NCBI RefSeq assembly: GCF_002157225.2 | Contig: NZ_CP020038.1 | Span: 6,468,991 to 6,532,990 of the forward strand | Length of the DNA: 64,000 nucleotides | Reading direction: 5' to 3' | Origin: Agarilytica rhodophyticola | Lineage (GTDB): Bacteria > Pseudomonadota > Gammaproteobacteria > Pseudomonadales > Cellvibrionaceae | Part shown: positions 17,301-25,483 of the stretch, in pieces | Layout of the letters: each line of letters opens with the position of its first letter | Numbering within the stretch: the first letter of the stretch is position 1 | Program-made: the position numbers and the translations under genes | The notes under the pieces: generated by a model | The model's database searches: none | What the model was told of the DNA's origin: nothing | What the model saw: only the letters and a program-made list of their open reading frames with translations

Positions 17301-19220
17301 GGAGAGTACCACACCCTTAGGATTCCCTGTTGATCCCGAGGTATAGAGAATACAAGCAGGGTCTTGTGCACTTCGCATATGAGTATCAGCATAAGTATTA
17401 GCAGTTTCACTTGCTACACTATCTAAAAATATATGAGTGACACTATTAGGTAACAATTCAGAAAATTGCTTAGCGCTTACAATGATACGAATATTTGCAT
17501 CATCAATAATAAAATCACGTCTTACTTTAGGAAAACTGGGGTCAATAGGTACATAAACTGCACCTGCTTTAAGTACAGCTAAAATAGCAACTATTGACTC
17601 GACAGAGCGCGATAAAAATATACCTACAGAATCTCCAGGTTTAAGCCCATGAGAAGAAAGAATTCGAGCGAAAGCCTCCGACTCTTTATCGAGCGTTTCA
17701 AAACTATAAGAAGCATCCGAACTTTTTATAGCAATTTTTTCTGGCATACTATCGACATGCTGTCTGAATAAATGCTCTAATCTCGTAGGCAAATAGTTAA
17801 CTGAAGCATTTTCATTGTAATGATTTAAAATCAAAGCCCTCTGCCTGTCGCTAATGAGCGGCAAATTGGCAATTGTTTGACTAGAATTTTTAAGCACACT
17901 AGCCACTAAAAGATCGAAGCTGTCGATGAATCTTTCAATACTTACCGCTTCAAAAAGGTCTAAATTATACAGCCAATGAATCCGCAATTGATTATTGTGT
18001 TCTTGCGCAACTAACTCTAAGTCGTATTTGATTGAGCTAAGGGTTTCAACATTGCCAATAACCTTTAGACCCTGCATTGTTAAATTCGGAAGCTTATCCT
18101 TATTCTTCAGAGTTAACATTATTTGAAACAACGGGTTATGGCTCAAACTTCTCGCAGGGTTTAGTTCTTCTACCAGATGCTCAAAAGGTACATGTTGATT
18201 TTTAAATGCAGTAGTAACAACTTTGCTAGTTTGAGTTAGTAAATCTAAAAAATTCTCTTCTGCTTCTACCGAAGAACGTAAAACCAAGGTATTGATAAAC
18301 ACGCCAACGATTGATTCAAAACTTTCTTCATTACGACCTGAAACCGGAGTTCCTATAACAACATCATTTTCTCTACTGTAGCGGCTTATCAATACACTTA
18401 GAATAGTATGTAAAAATACAAAAGTCGAACACTTATGCTGCTCACAAAACTGGAGAATATTACTATAGGTCGTTTTATGGATAATATGTTCAATCACTTT
18501 ACCACGTTGGTTAAAACGTGCGGGTCGTGCTTTATCCAGTGGCAAACTATGAACACTAGGTAAATCTGACAGTTGTTTTTTCCAATATGACAACTCTTCT
18601 CGAAGCTTTTGTGAGCCAAATGAATCCCTTTGCCACTGTGCATAATCACGATAGTGATATTTTATTTTCTTCAGCTCGGTTTTACTTTCAGAATTCCCTT
18701 TGCTTTCATTATATAAATTGTAGAACTGACTAAGTTCCTGTAAAAAGATGTCTAATGACCATCCATCCACAGCGATATAGTGAGTATTAATAAAAATTAC
18801 ATATTTTTCACTGGATAACTCGAAAACTTGCGAACGTAGTAATATATCTTTTCTTAAATCAAAGGGTTGTCTAATACTTTTTTGTATTAGCTGTCCCACC
18901 TCAAGTACTTGTTCTTGTGGCTTTAACTCAACCAAATTATTCAAGGCGACTGGTACTTTAGTATATTCTTTGTCTTCAAGAGTTTTTTGGTAGCGCCTAC
19001 CATCACGATCTACAATCACTGTACGAAAAATTTCATGTCTTTCTACAATTGACTGTAACGCTTTGCAGTAGGCTTGAAAATTTAACGGCCCGTAAAGACT
19101 AAACCTTATAGGAAGGCTGTATTCACTACTGTTATTCTCAAGTTGGCTCAGAAACCAAAGTCTCTCTTGGGCATAAGAGAGTATGTTTTGATCATTTTTT
19201 TTAACAGGCTTCATGAGCAA
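14385..19220 (-). CDS. One-module NRPS (C-A-PCP) with aspartate decarboxylase domain inserted in the A domain
   Basis: 1611 residues. The condensation domain is at about 12-450. The adenylation domain begins at about 475, with A3 ILYTSGSTGNPKGVV at 624-638 and A5 NIYGSTE at 765-771. A PLP decarboxylase follows at about 805-1300 (YIGHMTS, SGGTSANIT, HVDAAWGGS at 1076-1084, PLP lysine K1110 in CAHKQ). The adenylation domain then resumes at about 1325-1515 (VPIGKPI, KTGDR, GRSDSCVKIRG, SGKINR). The carrier domain holds phosphopantetheine Ser1563 in GGHSLL. The insert resembles PanP, the Vibrio-type aspartate 1-decarboxylase that makes beta-alanine. Specificity positions read V672 D673 A676 T715 I740 S742 I766 A774 D775 K1507, near the remembered beta-alanine code. 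The condensation motif HHxxxDG is H-Y-x-x-x-D-G (147-153). No thioesterase, reductase or phosphopantetheinyl transferase gene is nearby. Confidence 0.9.
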   Translation of the reverse strand: MLMKPVKKNDQNILSYAQERLWFLSQLENNSSEYSLPIRFSLYGPLNFQAYCKALQSIVERHEIFRTVIVDRDGRRYQKTLEDKEYTKVPVALNNLVELKPQEQVLEVGQLIQKSIRQPFDLRKDILLRSQVFELSSEKYVIFINTHYIAVDGWSLDIFLQELSQFYNLYNESKGNSESKTELKKIKYHYRDYAQWQRDSFGSQKLREELSYWKKQLSDLPSVHSLPLDKARPARFNQRGKVIEHIIHKTTYSNILQFCEQHKCSTFVFLHTILSVLISRYSRENDVVIGTPVSGRNEESFESIVGVFINTLVLRSSVEAEENFLDLLTQTSKVVTTAFKNQHVPFEHLVEELNPARSLSHNPLFQIMLTLKNKDKLPNLTMQGLKVIGNVETLSSIKYDLELVAQEHNNQLRIHWLYNLDLFEAVSIERFIDSFDLLVASVLKNSSQTIANLPLISDRQRALILNHYNENASVNYLPTRLEHLFRQHVDSMPEKIAIKSSDASYSFETLDKESEAFARILSSHGLKPGDSVGIFLSRSVESIVAILAVLKAGAVYVPIDPSFPKVRRDFIIDDANIRIIVSAKQFSELLPNSVTHIFLDSVASETANTYADTHMRSAQDPACILYTSGSTGNPKGVVLSHVGFVNRMQWMKSTFPSVENECWCQKTSLNFVDHIAEIFQALFEGVTSLVIDEEDVKDTSRFIELLVINRVTRITVVPSFLNALVSNPRFNQLKSLRFIISSGESLTQSLSDLVRTLLPQVKLLNIYGSTEISADVTYHLTSSLECDEVMQYFPHESEFTYHASKDSVFNIPLRMGEFYTEPDVPYSVIRQKFADFKMPSTSKKLEDYLARLNEDVIPFTINVSDNQYIGHMTSLLPNFMSEFSRLITILNQNLVKMETSKSLTFLERQAIAMVHREFFNSADEIYEEHTQATNANFGLIVSGGTSANITAMLSARNRALFNLGYSDRELREQGAFKLIAKAGMEDGVIICSKLAHYSIKKTANILGVGENNILVLEQDEEQKVLIDDLRKKIEYCQSNNVFVIAIIGIAGATETGTIDPLFDMANLAEQHSIHFHVDAAWGGSFRFSPVYKKMLKGIERADSVTFCAHKQLYLPQGISICLFREPVDNGLLSTHSRYQAQAGTYDSGQYTIEGSRPATALFLHAALHLLSRQGYSWLLEQSMENTDYFKKLIEHSDAFELVGKPDMNIINYRYIPISLRSNKYRVFDAQENDSINKATDDIQWTQFLKGKTFVSKTTLNIKRVSEDAIRVFRVVLSNPTVSKADLKAVLVDQIKIASEIVEDGEIIEHDIASVESFSSSNETQTVPIGKPIDNVKILLLDDAMQLVPIGVTGDVYVSGPGLALGYQNADNIQKQRFIENPWVISQGDTCQEKLFKTGDRARWLDNKELQYIGRSDSCVKIRGAMVDLAEIELLIHQLNECDEVAVVARKVINDDLQIVAYISSHTFKDYNLLSRFVTNHLKTRVPSYMIPDFFVLLGTLPKTVSGKINRKNLPLPDSKNNRKDSYIAARTQIEKDMCTIWQRVLKLDRVGLGSNFFSLGGHSLLAMAMLNQVIDKFGVKISLKDIFEHPVVEDLAHEVSLKIGLGPAHIN

Positions 19221-19251
19221 ATCTCATCATAAGTGATAACTGAAATAAAAA

Positions 19252-19821
19252 TTAGTTAAAATAACTAAACTTTACTTTTTGGGAATTGTTAAATGATCGT
19301 GTGGCGAAACTATTTGCAGGAGAAAAGTTTGTACACTCAAGTCTGGCTATTTGCTTTTCATCCTTTACTACTAAAACACCGCCTTGTTGTAATTTTTCTC
19401 TTATGCCTTTTTCTGCATCAATCCACTCACCATTACCGATAAAGTCAAACACAACATACTTATAGTTGCCTTTTGAAAATATCAAATGGCTCTCTGCTCC
19501 ACCGGAAAAAGATGTGGAGGCTTGTACTACCTCAGAATCTATAGTTAATTCAATCTTAGCGTTTGCGCCATAACGATAGCTAATACGGTCATTGTCAATA
19601 CCACAAACAGATAATAATTTATCTTTTATAGCGCATTTAAACACCACATCTTCTTGAGCTTTGCAAAAATGATCAGCCATTGTGGGGGTAGCTTCCTTAC
19701 TGACACCATTAAGTGACTTTTGCTTTGAGCCACTGTCCACTTCTTGTTTGGAGCATGCTTGTAAGACAAGCAGCGAAACTAAAAAAATTTGAGCTACTTT
19801 CATAACGAGTTTTATTCTCAT
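19252..19821 (-). CDS. Putative lipoprotein upstream of the NRPS
   Basis: 189 residues with a lipoprotein signal (hydrophobic IFLVSLLVLQAC, lipid-acceptor Cys about residue 23) and a Ser/Lys/Glu linker. The mature part has Cys pairs (FCKAQEDVVFKC, LSVCG) and beta-strand-like segments. I do not recognise a family. It lies 31 bp before the NRPS on the same strand, so the two are probably co-transcribed. A membrane-anchored role tied to the NRPS product is possible but unproven. Confidence 0.65.
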   Translation of the reverse strand: MRIKLVMKVAQIFLVSLLVLQACSKQEVDSGSKQKSLNGVSKEATPTMADHFCKAQEDVVFKCAIKDKLLSVCGIDNDRISYRYGANAKIELTIDSEVVQASTSFSGGAESHLIFSKGNYKYVVFDFIGNGEWIDAEKGIREKLQQGGVLVVKDEKQIARLECTNFSPANSFATRSFNNSQKVKFSYFN

Positions 19822-20062
19822 TGATTATTTCAATTAACACTGATTACAGCTAAAAATTTCTCTAAAAATAGTAGCGCTAATACGAGCGCTGTAACTCTAA
19901 TAATAACATACGGCACTATTAACTTGGCATAACTATTAAAAAGTTGGATCTAAGCTCCTCAAATCGACCACTGCTCAATTTTTAAGCTCAATTCAGAGAT
20001 GACACTGGAGTCCACGAACACATCCAAATCAAATAATCTTACGTATTATCGATACCATTAAT
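19822..20062. promoter_or_regulatory. Divergent promoter region, lipoprotein/NRPS versus cry-DASH
   Basis: 241 bp between divergent genes, so both promoters should be here. No convincing operator palindrome or strong ribosome-binding site was seen on either side. Confidence 0.4.
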
Positions 20063-21424
20063 ATGCCTGAGTGGCAGCGTCAAGCTCAACCTAAAAGTAC
20101 AATTGCAATGGCTTCTACATTACTAGTATTTGAGAACGATTTACGCTTGCATGATAATCCGGCATTGCTCAAGGCAGTGGCAATGGAGCAACCATTGATT
20201 TGCCTGTTTTGCATGGACAATACTTGGTTCAGACGAAACGCTTTCGGCTTAAAACGTATGGGCGCTCACCGCTACAATTTTCTAAAAGAATCGCTCACTT
20301 CACTACATCACTCACTGATGTCAAAAGGACAGAAGCTTAACGTTTTATACGGTTCTGCACTCGAAGTCATTCCATCGCTAGTGGCAAAATACGACATTAA
20401 TACTGTGATCAAAAGCCATCATCCTGGATTCTATGAGAACCGCCAATGGCTTAACCTGCAAAAAATATGTACTGAGGTAAAATTCTACAATCTACATACC
20501 GCAACCCTATTTGATTCACAGCAGCTCGACCGTGTATCCGCCTTTGCGGACACATTCTCAAAGTTCAAAAAGCTGATGTTTGATGTCTCTCCTGTACCTG
20601 CAGTGGATGCACCGGCAGAGCTGCCACCACCACTAACAGTGGAACATTCAATAGACAAGATCCCTCATCACCCGCAGACTAAATGTGAACTGTTTAAAGG
20701 CGGCGAGCGCTCCGCTCTAAAGCACATCCTTAGTTATTTTTCGTCTAATTCGCCTAGTACATACAAACTAACTCGTAATGCATTTGAAGGCTGGTCATAC
20801 TCATGTAAATTCTCACCTTGGCTAGCCAATGGCAATATATCTGTTAGATTGCTTTTCCAGAAGCTTAAAGAGTTCGAGGAAAACAATGAAGCCAATGAGT
20901 CTACATACTGGATTTACTTTGAGCTTTTATGGCGCGAATATTTTTACTGGTATGCACAACATCATGGAAAAAACTTATTTCGGTTTAGCGGTATTGGCAA
21001 TAAAAGACCTCTCACTACATTTTATCCACAACGCTTCCAAAAATGGTGCCTCGGCCAAACACCTTGGCCTATTGTCAATGCCTGCATGACAGAACTCAAC
21101 ACCACTGGGTTTATGTCAAATCGGGGAAGACAAGTGGTAGCCAGTTGCCTTGTTAACGAGCTGCAATTGGATTGGCGCTGTGGTGCCGCCTACTTCGAAC
21201 AACAATTGATTGACTATGACGTAGGTACAAACTGGGGAAATTGGCAATATATTGCAGGTGTTGGCGCTGACCCACGAGGAGGAAGACATTTCGATCTTAC
21301 AAAGCAGCAAAGACGTTACGACCCTGAAGGTACATTTGTCAAACGCTGGCAACGTGGTTCACCCGCACCGGTAGACCATACTGATGCTGCAGACTGGCCG
21401 ATAGAACAACATGACTATTATTAG
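20063..21424 (+). CDS. Cryptochrome DASH / photolyase-family protein
   Basis: 453 residues. The N-terminal photolyase alpha/beta domain starts at STLLVFENDLRLHDNP, and the C-terminal FAD-binding domain includes SPWLANGNIS, W-I-Y-F-E-L-L-W-R-E-Y-F, NRGRQVVASCLVNEL, W-R-x-G-A-x-Y-F-E and VGADPRGGRHFDL. The last motifs are typical of cry-DASH, which repairs cyclobutane dimers mainly in single-stranded DNA or senses blue light. The family usually begins at the FENDLR strand, so ATG 20108 (residue 16) may be the true start; neither start has a clear Shine-Dalgarno. It heads a repair cluster on the plus strand. Confidence 0.9.
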   Translation: MPEWQRQAQPKSTIAMASTLLVFENDLRLHDNPALLKAVAMEQPLICLFCMDNTWFRRNAFGLKRMGAHRYNFLKESLTSLHHSLMSKGQKLNVLYGSALEVIPSLVAKYDINTVIKSHHPGFYENRQWLNLQKICTEVKFYNLHTATLFDSQQLDRVSAFADTFSKFKKLMFDVSPVPAVDAPAELPPPLTVEHSIDKIPHHPQTKCELFKGGERSALKHILSYFSSNSPSTYKLTRNAFEGWSYSCKFSPWLANGNISVRLLFQKLKEFEENNEANESTYWIYFELLWREYFYWYAQHHGKNLFRFSGIGNKRPLTTFYPQRFQKWCLGQTPWPIVNACMTELNTTGFMSNRGRQVVASCLVNELQLDWRCGAAYFEQQLIDYDVGTNWGNWQYIAGVGADPRGGRHFDLTKQQRRYDPEGTFVKRWQRGSPAPVDHTDAADWPIEQHDYY

Positions 21425-21469
21425 CAGCCCTACTTTATCAGATCTCTTTTATTTGAGTGACGTTAAATA

Positions 21470-21625
21470 ATGCCACATAAAAAACCTTATCTTCCCAAGA
21501 AAATTTGTCAAACCTGTGGCCTGCCTTTTTCATGGCGTAAGCGCTGGGCTAAAAACTGGAACGAAGTGAAATACTGCTCACAACGCTGTCGCAAAAATAA
21601 ATTTAAACAGGTAACACATCATTAG
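21470..21625 (+). CDS. DUF2256 zinc-finger-like small protein
   Basis: 51 residues from ATG 21470. It contains the DUF2256 signature: C-x2-C ([10 protein letters not shown]), WRKRWAKNW, then C-x3-C ([12 protein letters not shown]), a likely four-cysteine zinc site. DUF2256 proteins often sit beside cryptochrome and photolyase genes, as here (45 bp after cry-DASH, 10 bp before the FeS photolyase). Their biochemical role is unknown. It is too short for many gene callers. Confidence 0.9.
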   Translation: MPHKKPYLPKKICQTCGLPFSWRKRWAKNWNEVKYCSQRCRKNKFKQVTHH

Positions 21626-21635
21626 CACACAAACT

Positions 21636-23192
21636 TTGAAAAAAAAATATCAAGAAATTCGGTTCATCTTAGGAGATCAGCTCAATGCCAACCATAGTTG
21701 GTTTAAGAAAAAAGATGCCTCTATACTTTATGTTATCGCCGAACTAAAACAAGAAACATATTATGTAAAACATCATGTTCAAAAAATATGTGCATTTTTC
21801 CTATCAATGATGGAATTTGCTCAAGCGCTGTCCCATGCCGGCCATCATGTTATACATATGACACTTGACGATTGCGAAGAATTTGCCGAGCTAGATGAGT
21901 TGCTCATATATACTATTAAAAAGTATAGCGCCCAATCTTTTAGCTATCAGCGCCCAGACGAATATAGACTATTAAAACAATTGCGAGAACTACGCTTGCC
22001 AAACCATATTGTGATTAAGGAATACGATACAGAACATTTCTTATTGCCATATGAAGAAATACCTTCATATTTCACACAAGGAAAGCATCATAAAATGGAG
22101 TTTTTTTATCGAAAAATGCGTCGACGTTTTGATGTATTAATGGAAAAAGAACAGCCACAAGGAGGAAAGTGGAATTTTGATAGTGATAATCGTAAAAATT
22201 TTAAAGCTGCTGATATTCAAGAAATTCCATCACCACTAACTTTTAAAAATGATGTAACGGATATTATTAAACGCTTAGATAAACATAAAGTTAGTTACTT
22301 CGGAAAAGTTGAAAACCAATTGTTATGGCCCAAAAACCGCAAACAAGCACTTCAAGTGCTACGCTATTTTTGTAAGTATAACCTGCCTAAATTTGGCAAA
22401 TTTCAAGATGCAATGACCGCCAACAGTGAGCATTCTTGGAGCCTTTATCATTCACGTTTATCATTTGCTCTTAATAGTAAAATGCTTCACCCCAAAACTA
22501 TCTTGGATGAAACAATTGCGTATTATAAAAAATCCGAAAAAACTATCGATATCGCACAGATAGAAGGTTTTGTTCGACAGATATTGGGGTGGAGAGAATA
22601 TATCCGTGGAGTCTACTGGGCGAATATGCCGGGGTACTCAGTCTCGAATCACCTACAAGCAAAACAAGACTTACCTCACTTCTTTTGGACTGCGAATACC
22701 AAGATGAACTGCATGAAACATGCTATAGGCCAATCATTAAACTATGCCTATGCGCATCATATACAGCGACTTATGGTGACAGGAAATTTTTGCCTACTTA
22801 CGGGTATTAAACCAGAACAGGTGGATGAATGGTATTTAGGAATTTATATTGACGCAATCGAATGGGTGGAAATGCCCAACACTCGTGGTATGAGCCAGTT
22901 TGCTGACGGCGGCCTAGTGGCCACCAAGCCCTATATTGCTGGCGGGAATTACATCAATAAAATGAGCGACTACTGCAAAAGTTGTCACTATTCGGTTAAG
23001 CATAAAGCAGAGGAAAATGCCTGCCCGTTCAATAGCTTATATTGGCATTTTATGTCTAAGCATAGGCAGATTCTGGAAAAAAACCCTCGCATAAGTATGG
23101 TTTATCGCAACTGGGATAAACAACCACAAGAGCAGCGAAACAAAGTATTAACTCGCGCACAGTGGTGCTTAGAAAACATAGAAAATCTTTAG
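21636..23192 (+). CDS. Iron-sulfur bacterial cryptochrome/photolyase (DPRP, PhrB/CryB type)
   Basis: 518 residues with a TTG start; the frame begins L/M-KKKYQEIRFILGDQLN, the normal start of this family. It matches the deoxyribodipyrimidine photolyase-related family whose studied members repair (6-4) photoproducts or act as cryptochromes and carry FAD plus a [4Fe-4S] cluster. Visible signatures are the QRPDEYRL region, the IEGFVRQILGWREYIRG segment, GNFCLLTG, GMSQFADGG, and the cluster cysteines in YCKSCHYS and ACPFN. It follows DUF2256 by 10 bp, so the genes are likely cotranscribed. Confidence 0.93.
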   Translation: MKKKYQEIRFILGDQLNANHSWFKKKDASILYVIAELKQETYYVKHHVQKICAFFLSMMEFAQALSHAGHHVIHMTLDDCEEFAELDELLIYTIKKYSAQSFSYQRPDEYRLLKQLRELRLPNHIVIKEYDTEHFLLPYEEIPSYFTQGKHHKMEFFYRKMRRRFDVLMEKEQPQGGKWNFDSDNRKNFKAADIQEIPSPLTFKNDVTDIIKRLDKHKVSYFGKVENQLLWPKNRKQALQVLRYFCKYNLPKFGKFQDAMTANSEHSWSLYHSRLSFALNSKMLHPKTILDETIAYYKKSEKTIDIAQIEGFVRQILGWREYIRGVYWANMPGYSVSNHLQAKQDLPHFFWTANTKMNCMKHAIGQSLNYAYAHHIQRLMVTGNFCLLTGIKPEQVDEWYLGIYIDAIEWVEMPNTRGMSQFADGGLVATKPYIAGGNYINKMSDYCKSCHYSVKHKAEENACPFNSLYWHFMSKHRQILEKNPRISMVYRNWDKQPQEQRNKVLTRAQWCLENIENL

Positions 23193-23298
23193 CATGTGAC
23201 TTGCCCTCTGCCCATTACTGTATATAATATCAGTATCATCAACTTTGAGCGCTGCGGGCACTGCTGAGCTGCGGATACTGCTGAAGAGTATAGAGAAC

Positions 23299-24585
23299 AT
23301 GAAAGTTCATCAAAAATTATCCATACTGGCGGATGCAGCAAAATATGATGCATCATGCGCAAGTAGCGGTACAATTAATCGCGATTCTCGTAAGGGTAAA
23401 GGTATTGGCTCCACATCTTCAGGTATGGGAATTTGCCACAGCTACGCACCTGATGGGCGCTGTATTTCCCTGCTTAAAATACTACTTACCAATTTTTGCA
23501 TCTATGAATGTAGCTATTGTATTAATCGAGCATCAAGTCCTGTTAAACGAGCTCGCTTCACAGTTGAAGAAGTTGTGCAGCTCACCCTTGATTTTTACAA
23601 ACGTAATTATATAGAGGGCTTATTTCTAAGTTCGGGAATTATTCAATCGTCTGACTATACAATGGAGCAGTTAGTACAGGTAGCAAAAACACTAAGGAAG
23701 GAACATGATTTTCGTGGCTATATTCATTTAAAAACTATTCCTGATGCCAGCCCAGAGCTACTCAAATCTGCAGGGTTATACGCCGATCGTTTAAGTATTA
23801 ATATCGAACTTCCCTCAAAAAAATCATTAGAACTCTACGCCCCAGAAAAGAACCCTGCCACAATTAACCAGTCCATGGGACAACTGCGCGAATATATAGA
23901 TGAGTCAAAAGAGAGTCGTCGGAAAAAGAAAACAACGACGGCGCGATCTTACAGCAAACCTTCACGCACAAAATTTGTATATTCCCCGGCAGGGCAAAGC
24001 ACCCAAATGATCGTTGGTGCTGATACTTCATCCGACGCAAAAATTTTAACTCTGGCAGACTCACTCTACGGTCGCTATAACATGAGGCGGGTCTACTATT
24101 CTGCTTTTAGTCCTATTCCAAGTGCCGCTCAATTGTTACCTTCACAATCACCACCTTTAATTAGAGAACACCGCCTTTATCAGGCGGATTGGCTCTTGCG
24201 ATTCTATGGTTTTAATGTTTCTGAAATTACTCAACAAGGCACTCATAGTCAAGCTCAAGCAGGCATGCTCGATCTTGATATTGACCCAAAACTATCATGG
24301 GCACTGCGGCATAGAGACGTATTCCCAGTAGACATAAACAAAGCAAGTCGAGAAATGTTGCTCAGGATCCCAGGTATAGGCGCTATTGGTGCTAATAAAA
24401 TTATTCAAACAAGAAAGTTTAAACGCTTACGTTTCTGCGACCTTAGTAAATGTGGCCTGTCGACTAAAAAAGCAGGGCCATTTATTCAAACTTCTGATTA
24501 CAACCCTTGTGCGAAAGTACTAGAAACAGCCAATTTAAAACAGTATTTTATTAATCAAACATCGACACAGCTAAGTTTATTTTAA
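23299..24585 (+). CDS. Radical SAM protein, putative DNA modification/repair
   Basis: 428 residues from ATG 23299 (MKVHQKLSILADAAKYD). This is the expected family start and has a GAAGAG-like ribosome-binding site; a longer frame opens at 23245 with no family similarity. The cluster motif C-x3-C-x2-C is at residues 67-74 (CIYECSYC). An upstream Cys-rich segment (SCASSG, GICHSYAPDGRC) is typical of the family paired with DUF4130/UDG proteins. The C-terminus has a helix-hairpin-helix (LLRIPGIGAIGANKII) for DNA binding. It probably repairs or modifies a base by radical chemistry; substrate unknown. The DUF4130 partner follows directly. Confidence 0.88.
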   Translation: MKVHQKLSILADAAKYDASCASSGTINRDSRKGKGIGSTSSGMGICHSYAPDGRCISLLKILLTNFCIYECSYCINRASSPVKRARFTVEEVVQLTLDFYKRNYIEGLFLSSGIIQSSDYTMEQLVQVAKTLRKEHDFRGYIHLKTIPDASPELLKSAGLYADRLSINIELPSKKSLELYAPEKNPATINQSMGQLREYIDESKESRRKKKTTTARSYSKPSRTKFVYSPAGQSTQMIVGADTSSDAKILTLADSLYGRYNMRRVYYSAFSPIPSAAQLLPSQSPPLIREHRLYQADWLLRFYGFNVSEITQQGTHSQAQAGMLDLDIDPKLSWALRHRDVFPVDINKASREMLLRIPGIGAIGANKIIQTRKFKRLRFCDLSKCGLSTKKAGPFIQTSDYNPCAKVLETANLKQYFINQTSTQLSLF

Positions 24586-24604
24586 TTACCTTCGAGGTTC
24601 TGCT

Positions 24605-25483
24605 ATGTTTTCAGTCGAAGTCGATTCACTAGATAGTTGGCGGAAGCAAGCTCGAGAATTACTTAAGCGTGATATAAAACCCGACGATGTTAGCTGGGAG
24701 TTAACCGAGCAAGGCTCGCTCTTCTGGGGAACAGAAGAAGATTCTTTTTTAGCTTTACCTATTATCCAAGAACAACTTAATATTCCTAAGCATTTTTTCC
24801 AACTTGCAGAACAAGTTGCTTGTTATAGGGATAATAAAAAGTGGGCACTACTTTATAGTGTCGCTTGGCGCCTACTCTTCGAAAGAAAAGATTTGTTACT
24901 CATGCTAACAGATCCACAAGTGGCAGAGCTACTTAAAATGCAAAGAATTATTAGGCGAGACAAACATAAAATGGAGGCTTTTGTTCGGTTTAAGCAGGTA
25001 AAACAACAAGAAGATTACTACATTGCTTGGTTTGAGCCCGAGCACCTTATTATTCCAGCTAAAATGCCTTTCTTCATTAAGCGCTTTAATAATATGCATT
25101 GGTCAATTCTAAGTCCTGATATCTGTGCACATTGGGATAAAGAAGAACTTATTTTTACCGAAGGAGTAGTTAGTCCTCCTAAAATTGAAGACGAACTAGA
25201 AAGCCTCTGGCTTGAATACTATAAAAACATTTTTAATCCAGCGCGCTTAAAGCTAAAGGCCATGCAGTCTGAAATGCCTAAGAAATACTGGAAAAACTTA
25301 CCCGAAGCACAATTAATTAGCGAGCTAACAAGAAACGCTCAAACGCAAATGGATAAGATGGTAGAAGACGGCTACTCATCTCCTTGGAAGAAAACATCCC
25401 AATCACATTATATAAAAAGCAAACAAGAAGATATGAGGAAGTTTCACAAGGAAAGCCATTTAATAATAAACAACAGTGAGTGA
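24605..25483 (+). CDS. DUF4130-type DNA metabolism protein, partner of the radical SAM protein
   Basis: 292 residues resembling the family annotated as probable DNA metabolism protein (DUF4130): LLYSVAWRLLFE, the RRDKHKMEAFVRFKQV segment, and WSILSPDICAHWD. In many bacteria this domain is fused to a uracil-DNA-glycosylase-like domain. Here the protein ends after DUF4130, with only a 60-residue basic tail and no glycosylase. It starts 19 bp after the radical SAM gene with GAGG in front (TTCGAGGTTCTGCT). The two-gene pair likely forms one repair system; whether a separate glycosylase exists outside the window is unknown. Confidence 0.82.
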   Translation: MFSVEVDSLDSWRKQARELLKRDIKPDDVSWELTEQGSLFWGTEEDSFLALPIIQEQLNIPKHFFQLAEQVACYRDNKKWALLYSVAWRLLFERKDLLLMLTDPQVAELLKMQRIIRRDKHKMEAFVRFKQVKQQEDYYIAWFEPEHLIIPAKMPFFIKRFNNMHWSILSPDICAHWDKEELIFTEGVVSPPKIEDELESLWLEYYKNIFNPARLKLKAMQSEMPKKYWKNLPEAQLISELTRNAQTQMDKMVEDGYSSPWKKTSQSHYIKSKQEDMRKFHKESHLIINNSE

